64,000 bases of DNA, taken from Verrucomicrobiales bacterium (GTDB lineage: Bacteria > Verrucomicrobiota > Verrucomicrobiia > Verrucomicrobiales > DEV007). Shown here in pieces: positions 14,732 to 22,929 of this stretch; position 1 is the stretch's first letter; the number at the start of each line of letters is the position of its first letter. Under the pieces are notes generated by a model, which saw only the letters and a program-made list of their open reading frames with translations, was not told where the DNA came from and did no database searches. The DNA is taken from NCBI GenBank assembly GCA_029213005.1, contig JARGPI010000007.1, forward strand, positions 62,001 to 126,000. Reading direction: 5' to 3'. The position numbers and the translations under genes were made by a program.

Positions 14732-17539
14732 ATGAAAAAAGCGATCACCACCTGCCTGCTTGGATTTTTGGCCAGTATTGCTTGCGCCGTCGATTTCGAG
14801 CGGGATATCCAACCCATTCTGGAATTTCACTGTGTAGCCTGCCATAACGAAGAAAAAACCAAGGGCGGCCTGCGATTCGATAAAGCGGATCTGTTTCACC
14901 AGGGAGGTGATGGCGGTCCAGCTTTGGTAGCTGGAAAGCCGGACGATTCTCTCCTCATCGAATTGGTGAGCCTGCCATCAGATGACGACGATGTGATGCC
15001 GCCAAAAGGTCGGACTCTTACGGAAGCCGAAATTGCAAAGCTGCGTGAATGGATCAAAGAAGGCGCCAAGTGGCCCGCTGACAAGATTTTGGTCGCGAAA
15101 AAAGAAGAGGACTTCAAAGGTGCGGATCCATTGCCTGATCGGGGTAAGAAAATTGTCAAAGTCGCGGTATATCCCGAGGATATTGTGCTCGAAACCCGAC
15201 GGGACAGCCAATCAGTTGTCGTCATGGCGACCTACGAGGATGACACCACTCTGGACGTCACTCCCAACTCAACTTTCACTTTTTCGGATCCTTCGCTGAT
15301 CGAACTGGAGAGCCGGAACCGGTTTGCCCCGGTGAAAGATGGTGAGACCGAATTGGTGGTGAAAGTCGGACCCAATCACAGCGTAACCGCACCTGTGACA
15401 GTTAAGGATTCCGCCAAAGACCGCCCCATCAGTTTCCACATGGATGTGATGCCGGTTTTCATGCGGGAGCATTGTAATACAGGTTCATGTCACGGCTCCG
15501 CCCGGGGACAGGACGGATTTATGCTTTCCCTGTTTGGTTATGATCCCAACGGTGACCACTTCCGTTTGACCAGAGAAATGGCGGGCCGCCGGATTAATCT
15601 GGCGATACCTGAAGAGAGTCTTTTGATTGAAAAATCGATCGAAGCGGTTCCCCACACTGGTGGTAAGCTTTTCGAGAAAGGTTCTGATTCCTGGAAGACC
15701 ATGGTTGAGTGGGTCAAGGACGGTGCCGTAAATGACAAAGCGGAAGACATTAAGAAAGTCAAGGATCTCGTGCTTTATCCGCCCAAGTTAGTCCTTGAGG
15801 GTGCGGGAGCCACACAACAGATGACGGTGCGGGCTATCTACGAGGACGGTCACGATCGCGATGTGACGGACCTGGTTGTTTTCATGAGTTCGAATGACCC
15901 GACTGCGGCGATCGATGAATCCGGGAAGGTGACGGCCGGTAAGCGTGGCGAGTCTTTCATCATGGCTCGCTATGATACCAAGACCGTCGGAATCCAGTGT
16001 ATTGTGATTCCCGAGGGACTTGAGTACAAGCGTCCCAAGCCTGAGGAAGCCAATTACATTGATAAGTTTGTTCATGAGAAACTGCACAAACTTCGGGTGA
16101 TCCCGTCAGGCGATGCCACTGACGAAGCTTTCCTTCGCCGGGTCTATCTGGACGTGATCGGTCAGTTGCCCAACGTCGAGGAGTATAACACTTTCATGAG
16201 CGACAAGGCTCCTGACAAGCGGGCGAAATTGATCGATACCTTGATCGCGAGAAAGGAATTCACCGAGATGTGGGTGATGAAGTGGTCAGAGTTACTTCAG
16301 ATCCGTTCGAACGGGAATGTGGCTCAGGGAATCTCTTACAAAGCGGCGTTGTTGTATCACAACTGGCTGAAAGAGAAGGTTGCGGCTAACGAGCCATTCA
16401 ATTTGGTCGTTTCGGAACTGCTGGGCTCAACGGGTGGAACCTTCGGAAACCCGGCTACCAACTTCTATCAAATCGAGCGTGATCAACTGAAGTTGTCCGA
16501 GAATGTCGCTCAGGTATTCATGGGAATGCGCCTTCAGTGTGCTCAGTGTCACAACCACCCCTTTGATCGTTGGACGATGGATGACTATTACAGCTGGGCG
16601 GCGTTCTTCGCTCAGATTGGCCGGAAAGCCGGGGTCGATCCACGCGAGCAGGTGGTTTACAACCGGGCTTCGGGGGAAACCAAACACAAAGTGAGCGGAC
16701 AAAATATGCCTCCTAAGTTTCTTGGTGGTGAAATTCCGGATGTTAAGGGTAAAGATCGCCGGAAAGTTCTCGGGGAATGGTTGGCCTCTACGGAAAACCC
16801 CTATTTCGCGAAGAATATCGTTAACATCGTGTGGTCTCACTTCCTCGGTGTGGGAATTATTGATCCCGTGGATGACGTTCGGGTAAGTAATCCCGCGTCA
16901 AATCCTGAGTTGCTCGATGCGTTAGCTGCGAAATTCCAAGGGGACTACAATTACGATTTCCGTCAGCTGGTTCGGGATATCTGTAATTCGAAAACCTATC
17001 AGCGAACCACTCAGGCTAACAAAACCAACGAGAGTGATCTGAATAATTTCGCTAAAGCGCGGATTCGTCGTCAGAGAGCCGAGGTGATGCTGGATACGAT
17101 CACTCAGGTCACTGAGACGAAAAACAAATTCAAGGGGCTTCCCCTCGGGGCACGTGCCGTGCAAATTGCGGACGGGCAGACATCCGACTACTTCCTGACC
17201 ACTTTTGGCCGTGCGACTCGCGCAACGGTCTGTAGTTGCGAGGTTAAAATGGATCCGAGCTTGAGTCAGGCCCTCCATTTGATGAATGGGCCGACCGTGA
17301 GCACCAAGATCGATCAGGGCGGTATCGTGAAGAAGCGCCTCGCAGAAGGTAAGAAGCATGAGGAGATCATCGAGGAGATCTACATCCGCTGTCTGAGCCG
17401 TAAACCGACGGCTGAAGAAATGAAGCAGATGATGCAGGAGGTCAAGGCCGTGGGTGATGATAAAAACCAGCAGACTTTGGTCTTGAACGACGTCTTCTGG
17501 GCGGTGTTGAACTCAAAGGAATTTATGTTCAATCACTAA
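14732..17539 (+). CDS. Exported cytochrome-c / Ig-like / DUF1549-DUF1553 (PSD1-type) protein
   Basis: A 935-residue protein. A signal peptide (MKKAITTCLLGFLASIACA) is followed at once by a PSC1 cytochrome domain with CVACH at residues 34-38 and VMPPKGRTLTEAEI. Two Ig-like (BIG2) stretches occur around residues 145-220 and 345-425. Between them is an unusual CX4CH motif (CNTGSCHGSARGQ). The DUF1549 domain begins near YIDKFVHEKL and carries a second haem-type motif, CAQCHNHPFD, at about residue 603. The C-terminal DUF1553 domain includes RRQRAEVMLDTI and LHLMNGPTV. It is the third gene of the DUF1501-PPC-PSD1 operon and is closed by a strong terminator. Likely a periplasmic haem protein; activity unknown. 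Confidence 0.92.
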   Translation: MKKAITTCLLGFLASIACAVDFERDIQPILEFHCVACHNEEKTKGGLRFDKADLFHQGGDGGPALVAGKPDDSLLIELVSLPSDDDDVMPPKGRTLTEAEIAKLREWIKEGAKWPADKILVAKKEEDFKGADPLPDRGKKIVKVAVYPEDIVLETRRDSQSVVVMATYEDDTTLDVTPNSTFTFSDPSLIELESRNRFAPVKDGETELVVKVGPNHSVTAPVTVKDSAKDRPISFHMDVMPVFMREHCNTGSCHGSARGQDGFMLSLFGYDPNGDHFRLTREMAGRRINLAIPEESLLIEKSIEAVPHTGGKLFEKGSDSWKTMVEWVKDGAVNDKAEDIKKVKDLVLYPPKLVLEGAGATQQMTVRAIYEDGHDRDVTDLVVFMSSNDPTAAIDESGKVTAGKRGESFIMARYDTKTVGIQCIVIPEGLEYKRPKPEEANYIDKFVHEKLHKLRVIPSGDATDEAFLRRVYLDVIGQLPNVEEYNTFMSDKAPDKRAKLIDTLIARKEFTEMWVMKWSELLQIRSNGNVAQGISYKAALLYHNWLKEKVAANEPFNLVVSELLGSTGGTFGNPATNFYQIERDQLKLSENVAQVFMGMRLQCAQCHNHPFDRWTMDDYYSWAAFFAQIGRKAGVDPREQVVYNRASGETKHKVSGQNMPPKFLGGEIPDVKGKDRRKVLGEWLASTENPYFAKNIVNIVWSHFLGVGIIDPVDDVRVSNPASNPELLDALAAKFQGDYNYDFRQLVRDICNSKTYQRTTQANKTNESDLNNFAKARIRRQRAEVMLDTITQVTETKNKFKGLPLGARAVQIADGQTSDYFLTTFGRATRATVCSCEVKMDPSLSQALHLMNGPTVSTKIDQGGIVKKRLAEGKKHEEIIEEIYIRCLSRKPTAEEMKQMMQEVKAVGDDKNQQTLVLNDVFWAVLNSKEFMFNH

Positions 17540-17567
17540 GCGGTGATCTATCGTTAATTTAATCAAG

Positions 17568-17595
17568 AGGGCGGCAGCGATGTCGCCCTTTTTTT
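17568..17595 (+). terminator. Terminator of the DUF1501-PPC-PSD1 operon
   Basis: AGGGCG (17568-17573) pairs with CGCCCT (17584-17589), followed by seven T. It lies 29 bp after the stop codon of the PSD1 gene. The remaining 215 bp to the next gene holds only short repeats and T-rich stretches with no recognised feature. Confidence 0.85.
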
Positions 17596-17810
17596 GTGCC
17601 GCGCCACCTGGAATCGGGTGGGCGAAGCTGATGGGACAGATCCCGTTTGATGAGTAATACCAACCTCGGGCGCGGGCGGCAAATCGGCAATTTGAAAAAT
17701 ATTAGGATTTTTTTGCCCTTCCCGTGACTTTTTCGCATAAGGGAAAAACCGATTCGTATAACGAGTGGCTACGGAACGCCGGATTACAAACATTCAGCCA
17801 CTTTATAACG

Positions 17811-18245
17811 ATGAAACTGCTTATTCTCTCTGCCCTCGCTCTGATCGGAACTGTTTTTTCAATGATCCAGGATTCAGCGGCCACCACTAAGCACTACACG
17901 ATGTTCGCAAAAGGCAGCCAGGCACCGGTAACATTGAGCTGGAAAAACATCAGAGGGCTCGGCCAGATTTCGGGAATGCTTGAGGGGAATCCGATTGTGG
18001 GCAAGAATCATTCGACCGGAAAATTAACGCTTCTCTGTGAAGGGGTTTATATTGAGTTGAATAAAGTTCGCGAGGGCGGCCGGTTTCAGTGGAAGGGAAT
18101 GGGTTATAATACCAATGATTGCTCAGACTTTGAAATCGTTTTGGTTCCAACTGGCGAACAATACAGCACCGTAAACCGCGGTCAGATGAGCTCACTCTTT
18201 GGAAATCGCCCTTCAAATGAGATTGCGGCAGTCTTCAGCAACTAG
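17811..18245 (+). CDS. Small secreted hypothetical protein
   Basis: A 144-residue protein. The start at 17811 is chosen because MKLLILSALALIGTVFS is a good signal peptide; the frame extends upstream without a signal. The mature part, about 120 residues, contains HYTMFAKGSQAPVTLSWKNI, GKLTLLCEGVYIELNKV and DCSDFEIVLVPTGEQYSTV, which suggests a small beta-rich fold. I do not recognise a family. It ends 50 bp before a strong hairpin terminator and is convergent with the 59-residue membrane protein. Expected location is the periplasm or cell surface. Confidence 0.65.
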   Translation: MKLLILSALALIGTVFSMIQDSAATTKHYTMFAKGSQAPVTLSWKNIRGLGQISGMLEGNPIVGKNHSTGKLTLLCEGVYIELNKVREGGRFQWKGMGYNTNDCSDFEIVLVPTGEQYSTVNRGQMSSLFGNRPSNEIAAVFSN

Positions 18246-18294
18246 AGCCCATCGCACATCTGGCAATCGAGATTGCCAACAGAAACGAAAACAA

Positions 18295-18319
18295 AACGAC
18301 CGATTACAGGTCGTTTTTT
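18295..18319 (+). terminator. Terminator overlapping the end of a convergent small gene
   Basis: AACGACC (18295-18301) and GGTCGTT (18309-18315) enclose a seven-base loop and run into TTTTTT. It serves the secreted protein gene upstream. The last codons and stop of the opposite-strand frame (18304-18483) lie within the same hairpin. A separate perfect hairpin, TGGCAATCGAGATTGCCA, lies at 18261-18278. Confidence 0.8.
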
Positions 18320-18483
18320 GTTATCAGGGGCGACTCAACTTCGATGGAGACCGCTTCTCTTATTGGTTCGTTATCCATTACAGCATAAATCACAGTATTC
18401 AGGCCAACAAAGCCTATGGAAACCATAGCGAGAACTGCTAAGATCCCGAACATCATGGCGAAAGGAGATATTTCCTTGATCAT
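18304..18483 (-). CDS. Small single-pass membrane protein
   Basis: A 59-residue frame starting at ATG 18483 (a TTG six codons upstream is also in frame). Residues 8-34 (FAMMFGILAVLAMVSIGFVG and on) form one long hydrophobic helix, followed by a polar acidic C-terminus (DNEPIREAVSIEVESP). No family is recognised and no clear ribosome binding site is visible. Its stop codon lies inside the terminator of the convergent gene, a compact arrangement that fits a real convergent pair. Its start is 45 bp from palindrome site C, so those repeats lie in its promoter region as well. Confidence 0.5.
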   Translation of the reverse strand: MIKEISPFAMMFGILAVLAMVSIGFVGLNTVIYAVMDNEPIREAVSIEVESPLITKNDL

Positions 18484-18527
18484 GACGATTCGACGGATCA
18501 AAAGATGGATTTAAACAATTTTGCGAC

Positions 18528-18562
18528 CCAACAGGGTACAGTCTGCCATTGAACAGGGTACA
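18528..18562 (-). repeat. Palindrome pair, site C (18528 and 18550)
   Basis: Two copies in the inverse orientation (core ACAGGGTACA) start 22 bp apart, separated by GTCTGCCAT. The second ends three bases before the start codon of the cyclase-like gene. The AGGG of this copy lies seven bases before that ATG, so the repeat itself may act as the ribosome binding site. Confidence 0.85.
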
Positions 18563-18565
18563 GTC

Positions 18566-20332
18566 ATGGACGAATCATTGCGCAAATTTCGCGGGAATTG
18601 TAATGCTGCGCTTCTCCGGGAGAGAGTGTCAGCCGGTCACTGGGTCGGTGAATTATCGACGTCAGCGCTTTCCACTGCCACGGCGGTTGTTGCATTGCAT
18701 TGCGTCGATGCCAGCCGACACCGTCCGATGATCGGGGATGGGGTGAAGTGGTTGGTTAAAAATCAGAACGAAGATGGCGGTTGGGGAGATACCACTCGCA
18801 GTTTTTCCAACATTTCGACGACTCTGCTGGTATGGTCGACCTTGCACCGCTGTGGAAGTGGTGAGGTAGGTGCGATTGAGCGTGCCGGGTATTGGATCAG
18901 AGATTACGTGGGGTCCCTTTCGCCTGATGCGATTGCGGAGGTGGTAAAGGCCCGTTACGGAAAGGATCGAACCTTTTCGGTCCCAATTTTGATGCTTTGC
19001 GCGATTTGCGGAACCCTCGGGAAGCGAGGGTGGTCAAAGGTGCTGCCTCTGCCTTACGAAATGGCGGCCTGTCCTCGCGAATGGTTTGCTGCGATGAAGC
19101 TGCCTGTGGTCAGTTACGCACTTCCTGCCTTGATCGCGATTGGGCGGGCCCGTTATGAAAAGCATCCGCCCCTCGTGATCACTCCGGCATTTTGGGTTCG
19201 GCGGCTCGCCTGGCCCCGGGTATCGCGTTTGCTCCATGAAATTCAGCCTGCGACCGGAGGATTTCTCGAAGCCGCTCCTTTGACGAGTTTTGTCACGATG
19301 GCTTTGGCGTCGGTCGGAAAATCTGACCATCCCGCTGCCGTTTCCGGGGTCCGGTTTCTCACCGAAAATGTGCAGGCCGATGGCAGTTGGCCCATTGATA
19401 CCAATTTGGCGACCTGGGCAACCACTCTGGCGGTGAAGTCAGGGGTGAAAGATTTTGATGAAAAGGCGGTTTTGAAATGGCTTCTCGACCAGCAATTCCA
19501 AACGGTTCATCCTTTTACGAATTCAGCGCCCGGTGCGTGGGCCTGGACTGATTTGACCGGGGGAGTCCCCGATGCTGATGACACTCCCGGGGCGATGCTC
19601 GCTCTTCGTGAGCTGATGGATTCAGAGTCGGCTGCGACCTGCCGCGAAGCTGCCGAAAAAGCGGCGGTATGGTTGCTCGATCTGCAAAACAATGATGGGG
19701 GGATCCCCACGTTTTGCAAAGGGTGGGGGGCGCTGCCCTTTGACCGCTCATCTCCGGATCTGACCGCTCACACCTTGCGTGCGTGGGCGGCATGGCGCTC
19801 TGAGTTTGATGAAAAGCTGCAGGAACGGATCGAAGCCGGTACTCTGGCCGGGCTGGAATATTTGCGGAAAGTTCAACAACCTGATGGTCCCTGGATTCCA
19901 CTCTGGTTCGGCAATCAGCACCTGAAAAGGGATGAAGAAAACCCGACCTACGGGACCGCGATGGTCTGTCGGGCTCTGGAATACATCTCGCCACGGTCGG
20001 AAGCAGTTGATACCATGCTCGAATCCGGCCTGAGTTGGCTGGGTGAAAATCAAAACAAGGATGGAGGCTGGGGCGGAGGGCTTCGGACACCCTCCAGCAT
20101 TGAGGAGACCTCGCTGGCGATCAGCGCATTAGCGAATGCCGAGCGGTTCTGTGGTCAAGTCGACCGGGGGATCGGGTGGCTTCAGGAGGCAACTCGAAAC
20201 GGGACTGAATTCCCGGCATCACCGATTGGGTTCTATTTTGCCAAGCTGTGGTATTTCGAAAAAATCTACCCTATGGTCTGGACGCTGGAAGCGCTGACCC
20301 GCGTGACGGACGCAAAAAATCCCGGACGGTGA
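18566..20332 (+). CDS. Squalene-hopene-cyclase-like class II terpene cyclase
   Basis: A 588-residue protein of the prenyltransferase/squalene-oxidase repeat superfamily. QW-type repeats are visible: KNQNEDGGWGDT, VQADGSWPI, QNNDGGIPTF, QQPDGPWIP and ENQNKDGGWGGG. DADDTP at about residues 335-339 matches the class II cyclase acid motif DxDDTA, except that Pro replaces the final Ala. The length is a little below typical squalene-hopene cyclases. No squalene synthase or hopanoid gene is nearby, so the substrate could be squalene or another polyprenoid. The ATG at 18566 is preferred to an in-frame TTG at 18521, because the intervening codons only translate the palindrome repeats. The protein should be membrane-associated in the cytoplasm. 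Confidence 0.8.
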   Translation: MDESLRKFRGNCNAALLRERVSAGHWVGELSTSALSTATAVVALHCVDASRHRPMIGDGVKWLVKNQNEDGGWGDTTRSFSNISTTLLVWSTLHRCGSGEVGAIERAGYWIRDYVGSLSPDAIAEVVKARYGKDRTFSVPILMLCAICGTLGKRGWSKVLPLPYEMAACPREWFAAMKLPVVSYALPALIAIGRARYEKHPPLVITPAFWVRRLAWPRVSRLLHEIQPATGGFLEAAPLTSFVTMALASVGKSDHPAAVSGVRFLTENVQADGSWPIDTNLATWATTLAVKSGVKDFDEKAVLKWLLDQQFQTVHPFTNSAPGAWAWTDLTGGVPDADDTPGAMLALRELMDSESAATCREAAEKAAVWLLDLQNNDGGIPTFCKGWGALPFDRSSPDLTAHTLRAWAAWRSEFDEKLQERIEAGTLAGLEYLRKVQQPDGPWIPLWFGNQHLKRDEENPTYGTAMVCRALEYISPRSEAVDTMLESGLSWLGENQNKDGGWGGGLRTPSSIEETSLAISALANAERFCGQVDRGIGWLQEATRNGTEFPASPIGFYFAKLWYFEKIYPMVWTLEALTRVTDAKNPGR

Positions 20333-20347
20333 AACCGGCCCGGGATT
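20314..20347 (-). terminator. Minus-strand terminator embedded in the end of the cyclase gene
   Basis: Read on the minus strand, AATCCCGG (20347-20340) pairs with CCGGGATT (20325-20318), with GGTTTCACC between, and runs into a T tract. It would end transcription of the outer-membrane protein gene. The hairpin overlaps the last codons and stop of the cyclase gene on the other strand. Confidence 0.75.
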
Positions 20348-20378
20348 GATTGAAAAAAGTATAAATCCTACCCCTCGG

Positions 20379-20978
20379 TTAGAAAGGAAGTTTGAAGCCG
20401 GCGCGCAACTGGCTGAAGTCGAGATTCTTCTCTACAAAGTTGTAGGAGTAATCGGTGAAGAGGGCAACGCTTCCCCATGACTGGAAGCGAACTTCAAGAC
20501 CGGCTCCGATATCGAAGAGACTGTCGAATTCGCCGTTGGCAAGAAAACCTCCACCACCGAAAACGTAGGGAGCCCAAGCTCCGCAAAAGCAGGAGTTGAT
20601 TGGAAGGCGATATACGGCGTTGGCGTGAACCACATGCTGAGCTTCGCTCTGTCCGTGAGTTGCGTAGTTGAACTCCAAACCAATGTTGCGGTCGAAAAAG
20701 TAAGAAAGCAGAATACCACCGCCGATTCCGGAGGAACGAACGCTGTCGTTAGGGAACATCGCTGAAAAATATCCGCCAAAATCCCAACCCGGCTCAAAGC
20801 AAATGCTTGGATCAACGTTATAAACCGGAACCTGTGAACCTTGATCGTAATAATCCTGATTACTCGGGGCGGTCTGACCGGCGTAGTAAGACTGGGAATC
20901 CCAGTTCCATCCAGTTTGTGCCTGGGAGGCAACCCCAAACAGCCCAAGGCTAACGATAGCGACTAAAATATTTTTCAT
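20379..20978 (-). CDS. Outer-membrane beta-barrel protein
   Basis: A 199-residue protein with a signal peptide (MKNILVAIVSLGLFGVASQA). The mature protein has alternating hydrophobic and polar residues, many aromatic residues and Gly, and the terminal Phe (AGFKLPF) typical of outer-membrane barrels. Segments such as IGLEFNYATHG, YVFGGGGFLANG, FDIGAGLEVRF and VALFTDYSYNF look like the strands of a small eight-stranded OmpA/OmpW-like porin. Two Cys pairs (SCFCGAW and SICFEPG) are unusual. It is transcribed alone and ends at the hairpin within the cyclase gene. Specific function unknown. Confidence 0.78.
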   Translation of the reverse strand: MKNILVAIVSLGLFGVASQAQTGWNWDSQSYYAGQTAPSNQDYYDQGSQVPVYNVDPSICFEPGWDFGGYFSAMFPNDSVRSSGIGGGILLSYFFDRNIGLEFNYATHGQSEAQHVVHANAVYRLPINSCFCGAWAPYVFGGGGFLANGEFDSLFDIGAGLEVRFQSWGSVALFTDYSYNFVEKNLDFSQLRAGFKLPF

Positions 20979-21103
20979 GGCACAGCGGTAAAGCTAAACA
21001 ATCGGATTTCATGCTACAGAAAAAAACATTTCCGACAATCATTTTTTTCATCCTTATTGTTTCTGAGAATTAAAGGGATTCTAACTAATATGGCGGAGCC
21101 GCA

Positions 21104-21715
21104 TTAGTTCAATCCGAGGTCCTCGGGCTCGTCCGCGATGATGCGGTGCCAGGGGCCCATGTCGCGCAGCATTTCTTTCCACAGAGATTCTGAGCCGGTC
21201 AATTCAACGATCCGTTTCTCAGCGTTCCGGGTAATCCAGGCGTCCTGCTTCAACTCATCTTCGAGCTGTCCTTCCGACCACCCCGAATATCCGACAAAAG
21301 CGCGAACGGAAAAGCCTTCCATCTGGTGCATGAGAGCTTCCGATGCCGACAGATGAGTCACAAATTGTAGTGAATCTCCATACTCCGACCAGGCGATGGC
21401 CGAAAAGGTGAGATGTTCGGTGCTGACCGGGCCGCCCATAAAAACGGGAATATTTTCGAGGTCCGAAAACTCCGGATTCGGCAGCAGTTCGCCCACGGTT
21501 TTTCCGATCGGACGATTCAAAATGTAACCGAGGGCTCCGTACTCTTCGCTGTGTTCGGTGAGCAAAAGGACGCTCTGATGGAACATCGGCTCGGTCAGCC
21601 GCGGGTCGGCGAGGATCAATTTTCCGCGCAGGGATTGGCCGAATTCCCACTTGGGGATGTCTTCTTCCCCTTTTTTCTTCCCTTTGTCCGGGCCATCTGT
21701 CTCGAATTTTGACAT
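21104..21715 (-). CDS. YqgE/AlgH family protein
   Basis: A 203-residue cytoplasmic protein. The family motifs are clear: GKLILADPRLTEPMFHQSVL, ALGYILNRP, VFMGGPVSTEHL and FVGYSGWSEGQLEDE. The N-terminal 20 residues are charged and probably disordered. YqgE/AlgH proteins are widespread but their biochemical role is poorly defined; AlgH was named for an effect on alginate genes in Pseudomonas. The gene is divergent from trpD, and the 186-bp gap between them holds the trpD leader. Confidence 0.9.
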   Translation of the reverse strand: MSKFETDGPDKGKKKGEEDIPKWEFGQSLRGKLILADPRLTEPMFHQSVLLLTEHSEEYGALGYILNRPIGKTVGELLPNPEFSDLENIPVFMGGPVSTEHLTFSAIAWSEYGDSLQFVTHLSASEALMHQMEGFSVRAFVGYSGWSEGQLEDELKQDAWITRNAEKRIVELTGSESLWKEMLRDMGPWHRIIADEPEDLGLN

Positions 21716-21767
21716 TTGTGCGAAATTTTCAGCTTTTCTAGAAGCTGAAGGCCTTCAATCCATCATT

Positions 21768-21797
21768 ATGCAATATTTCAAGGTTGGCAACTGGTAA
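21768..21797 (+). CDS. Putative trpD leader peptide, nine residues ending in Trp
   Basis: ATG at 21768 opens a nine-codon frame, MQYFKVGNW, with TGG as the last codon before TAA. It is followed by two hairpins and then trpD. A Trp codon at the end of a short leader ORF is what a ribosome-stalling attenuator needs. There is only one Trp codon, where Escherichia coli trpL has two, and no strong Shine-Dalgarno is seen. Confidence 0.42.
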   Translation: MQYFKVGNW

Positions 21798-21817
21798 GCT
21801 AACATGTTCATTACTCT

Positions 21818-21883
21818 GGTACTTTGTTAAAAGTACCGTATTCAGGCGTATTAAACTGAGCCCGGGAAAACTCCGGGCCTTTT
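21818..21883 (+). promoter_or_regulatory. trpD: Putative transcription attenuator of trpD
   Basis: GGTACTTT (21818-21825) pairs perfectly with AAAGTACC (21830-21837) over a GTTA loop. A terminator-like stem follows, GCCCGG (21860-21865) with CCGGGC (21873-21878), then CTTTT. A weaker stem, GTTGGC (21783-21788) with GCTAAC (21798-21803), holds the Trp codon and stop of the leader ORF in its loop. The terminator ends 18 bp before the trpD start, so it must be read through for expression. Control by Trp supply is inference. Confidence 0.5.
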
Positions 21884-21901
21884 GATGTCTGGAAAATGCC
21901 C

Positions 21902-22927
21902 ATGAAAGAACTAACCAAATATTTGGAAGAAGGTGCTGATCTGTCGACGGATCAGGTGAAGGAGGCCGCTGCCGCATTGCTTGATGAATCGATCAAGAAT
22001 CCGGTGAAGGCGGATTTCCTGGAGGCCCTGTCGAAGAAAGGGGAGTCTCCCGAAGAAATTGCTGCGTTTGTTGAAGAGTTCCTCAAAGTTGCTGTCGTTC
22101 CGGAACTCAAATATATCCGGAAACCGATCATCGATGTTTGCGGAACGGGTGGTGATAAGCTGGGCATGTTTAATGTCTCAACCGCGGCGGTGTTTGTTCT
22201 GGTCGCAGGTGGTTGTATGGTCGCGAAACACGGTAACCGCGCCATCACGTCTAAGTGCGGGGGGGCGGATGTTCTCGAAGCACTTGGGATAAACATCGAG
22301 ATGGGTCCCGAGGATTTCAGCCAGTGTATCAAAGAAGTTGGGGCGGGCTTTATGTTTGCTCCGAATTATCATCCTGCTTTCAAAGCGGTGGCTCCGGTCC
22401 GGAAACTGTTGGCGAAAAGGGGCAGTCACTCGATTTTTAATCTGCTTGGACCACTTTTGAATCCGGTCAGTCCGAAGTTTCAACTCGTGGGCATCACTAA
22501 CCCGAAGCTGGGGGCTGACTACGCCAAAATTCTCAAGCTACTGGGGCGTGAGAGAGCCTGGGTGTGTCATGGCGTCAGTGAGCGTCAGCAACACCGCATG
22601 GATGAGTTCTGTGCCGTGGGGAGCACGATTGTATGGCCGACGGACAAATCGAAATTCGAAGTGGACGCTTCGGTGCTGGGGATCCGAGGAGGAACGACTG
22701 AAGATCTCAAAGGTGGTACGGCCAGACAGAACGCCAAAATTATTCAGGATATCCTTTCCAACGAAGATCAGGGGCCGAAATCCGACATGGTGGCACTCAA
22801 TGCCTCCGCAGGCTTTGTGGTCGCCGGTGTGGCTACCGATATTCGGAATGGTCTGGAGATCGCCCGTGAGCTACTGGCTGACGGGAGTGCTCTGAAAGTA
22901 CTCGATGCCTGGAAAGAGTTCTGCTGA
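21902..22927 (+). CDS. trpD: Anthranilate phosphoribosyltransferase
   Basis: A 341-residue TrpD. It joins anthranilate to PRPP in the second step of tryptophan synthesis. The family signatures are present: VCGTGGDKLGMFNVSTAAVF (pyrophosphate binding, GTGGD), KHGNRAITSKCGGADVLEALG and NLLGPLLNPVSP. The start at 21902 is preferred to the ATG at 21896, because GGAA lies seven bases upstream of it and only one base from the other. It stands alone, with no other trp gene in the window, behind a structured leader. Its stop lies two bases from the stop of the convergent antiporter gene. Confidence 0.93.
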   Translation: MKELTKYLEEGADLSTDQVKEAAAALLDESIKNPVKADFLEALSKKGESPEEIAAFVEEFLKVAVVPELKYIRKPIIDVCGTGGDKLGMFNVSTAAVFVLVAGGCMVAKHGNRAITSKCGGADVLEALGINIEMGPEDFSQCIKEVGAGFMFAPNYHPAFKAVAPVRKLLAKRGSHSIFNLLGPLLNPVSPKFQLVGITNPKLGADYAKILKLLGRERAWVCHGVSERQQHRMDEFCAVGSTIVWPTDKSKFEVDASVLGIRGGTTEDLKGGTARQNAKIIQDILSNEDQGPKSDMVALNASAGFVVAGVATDIRNGLEIARELLADGSALKVLDAWKEFC

Positions 22928-22929
22928 TT

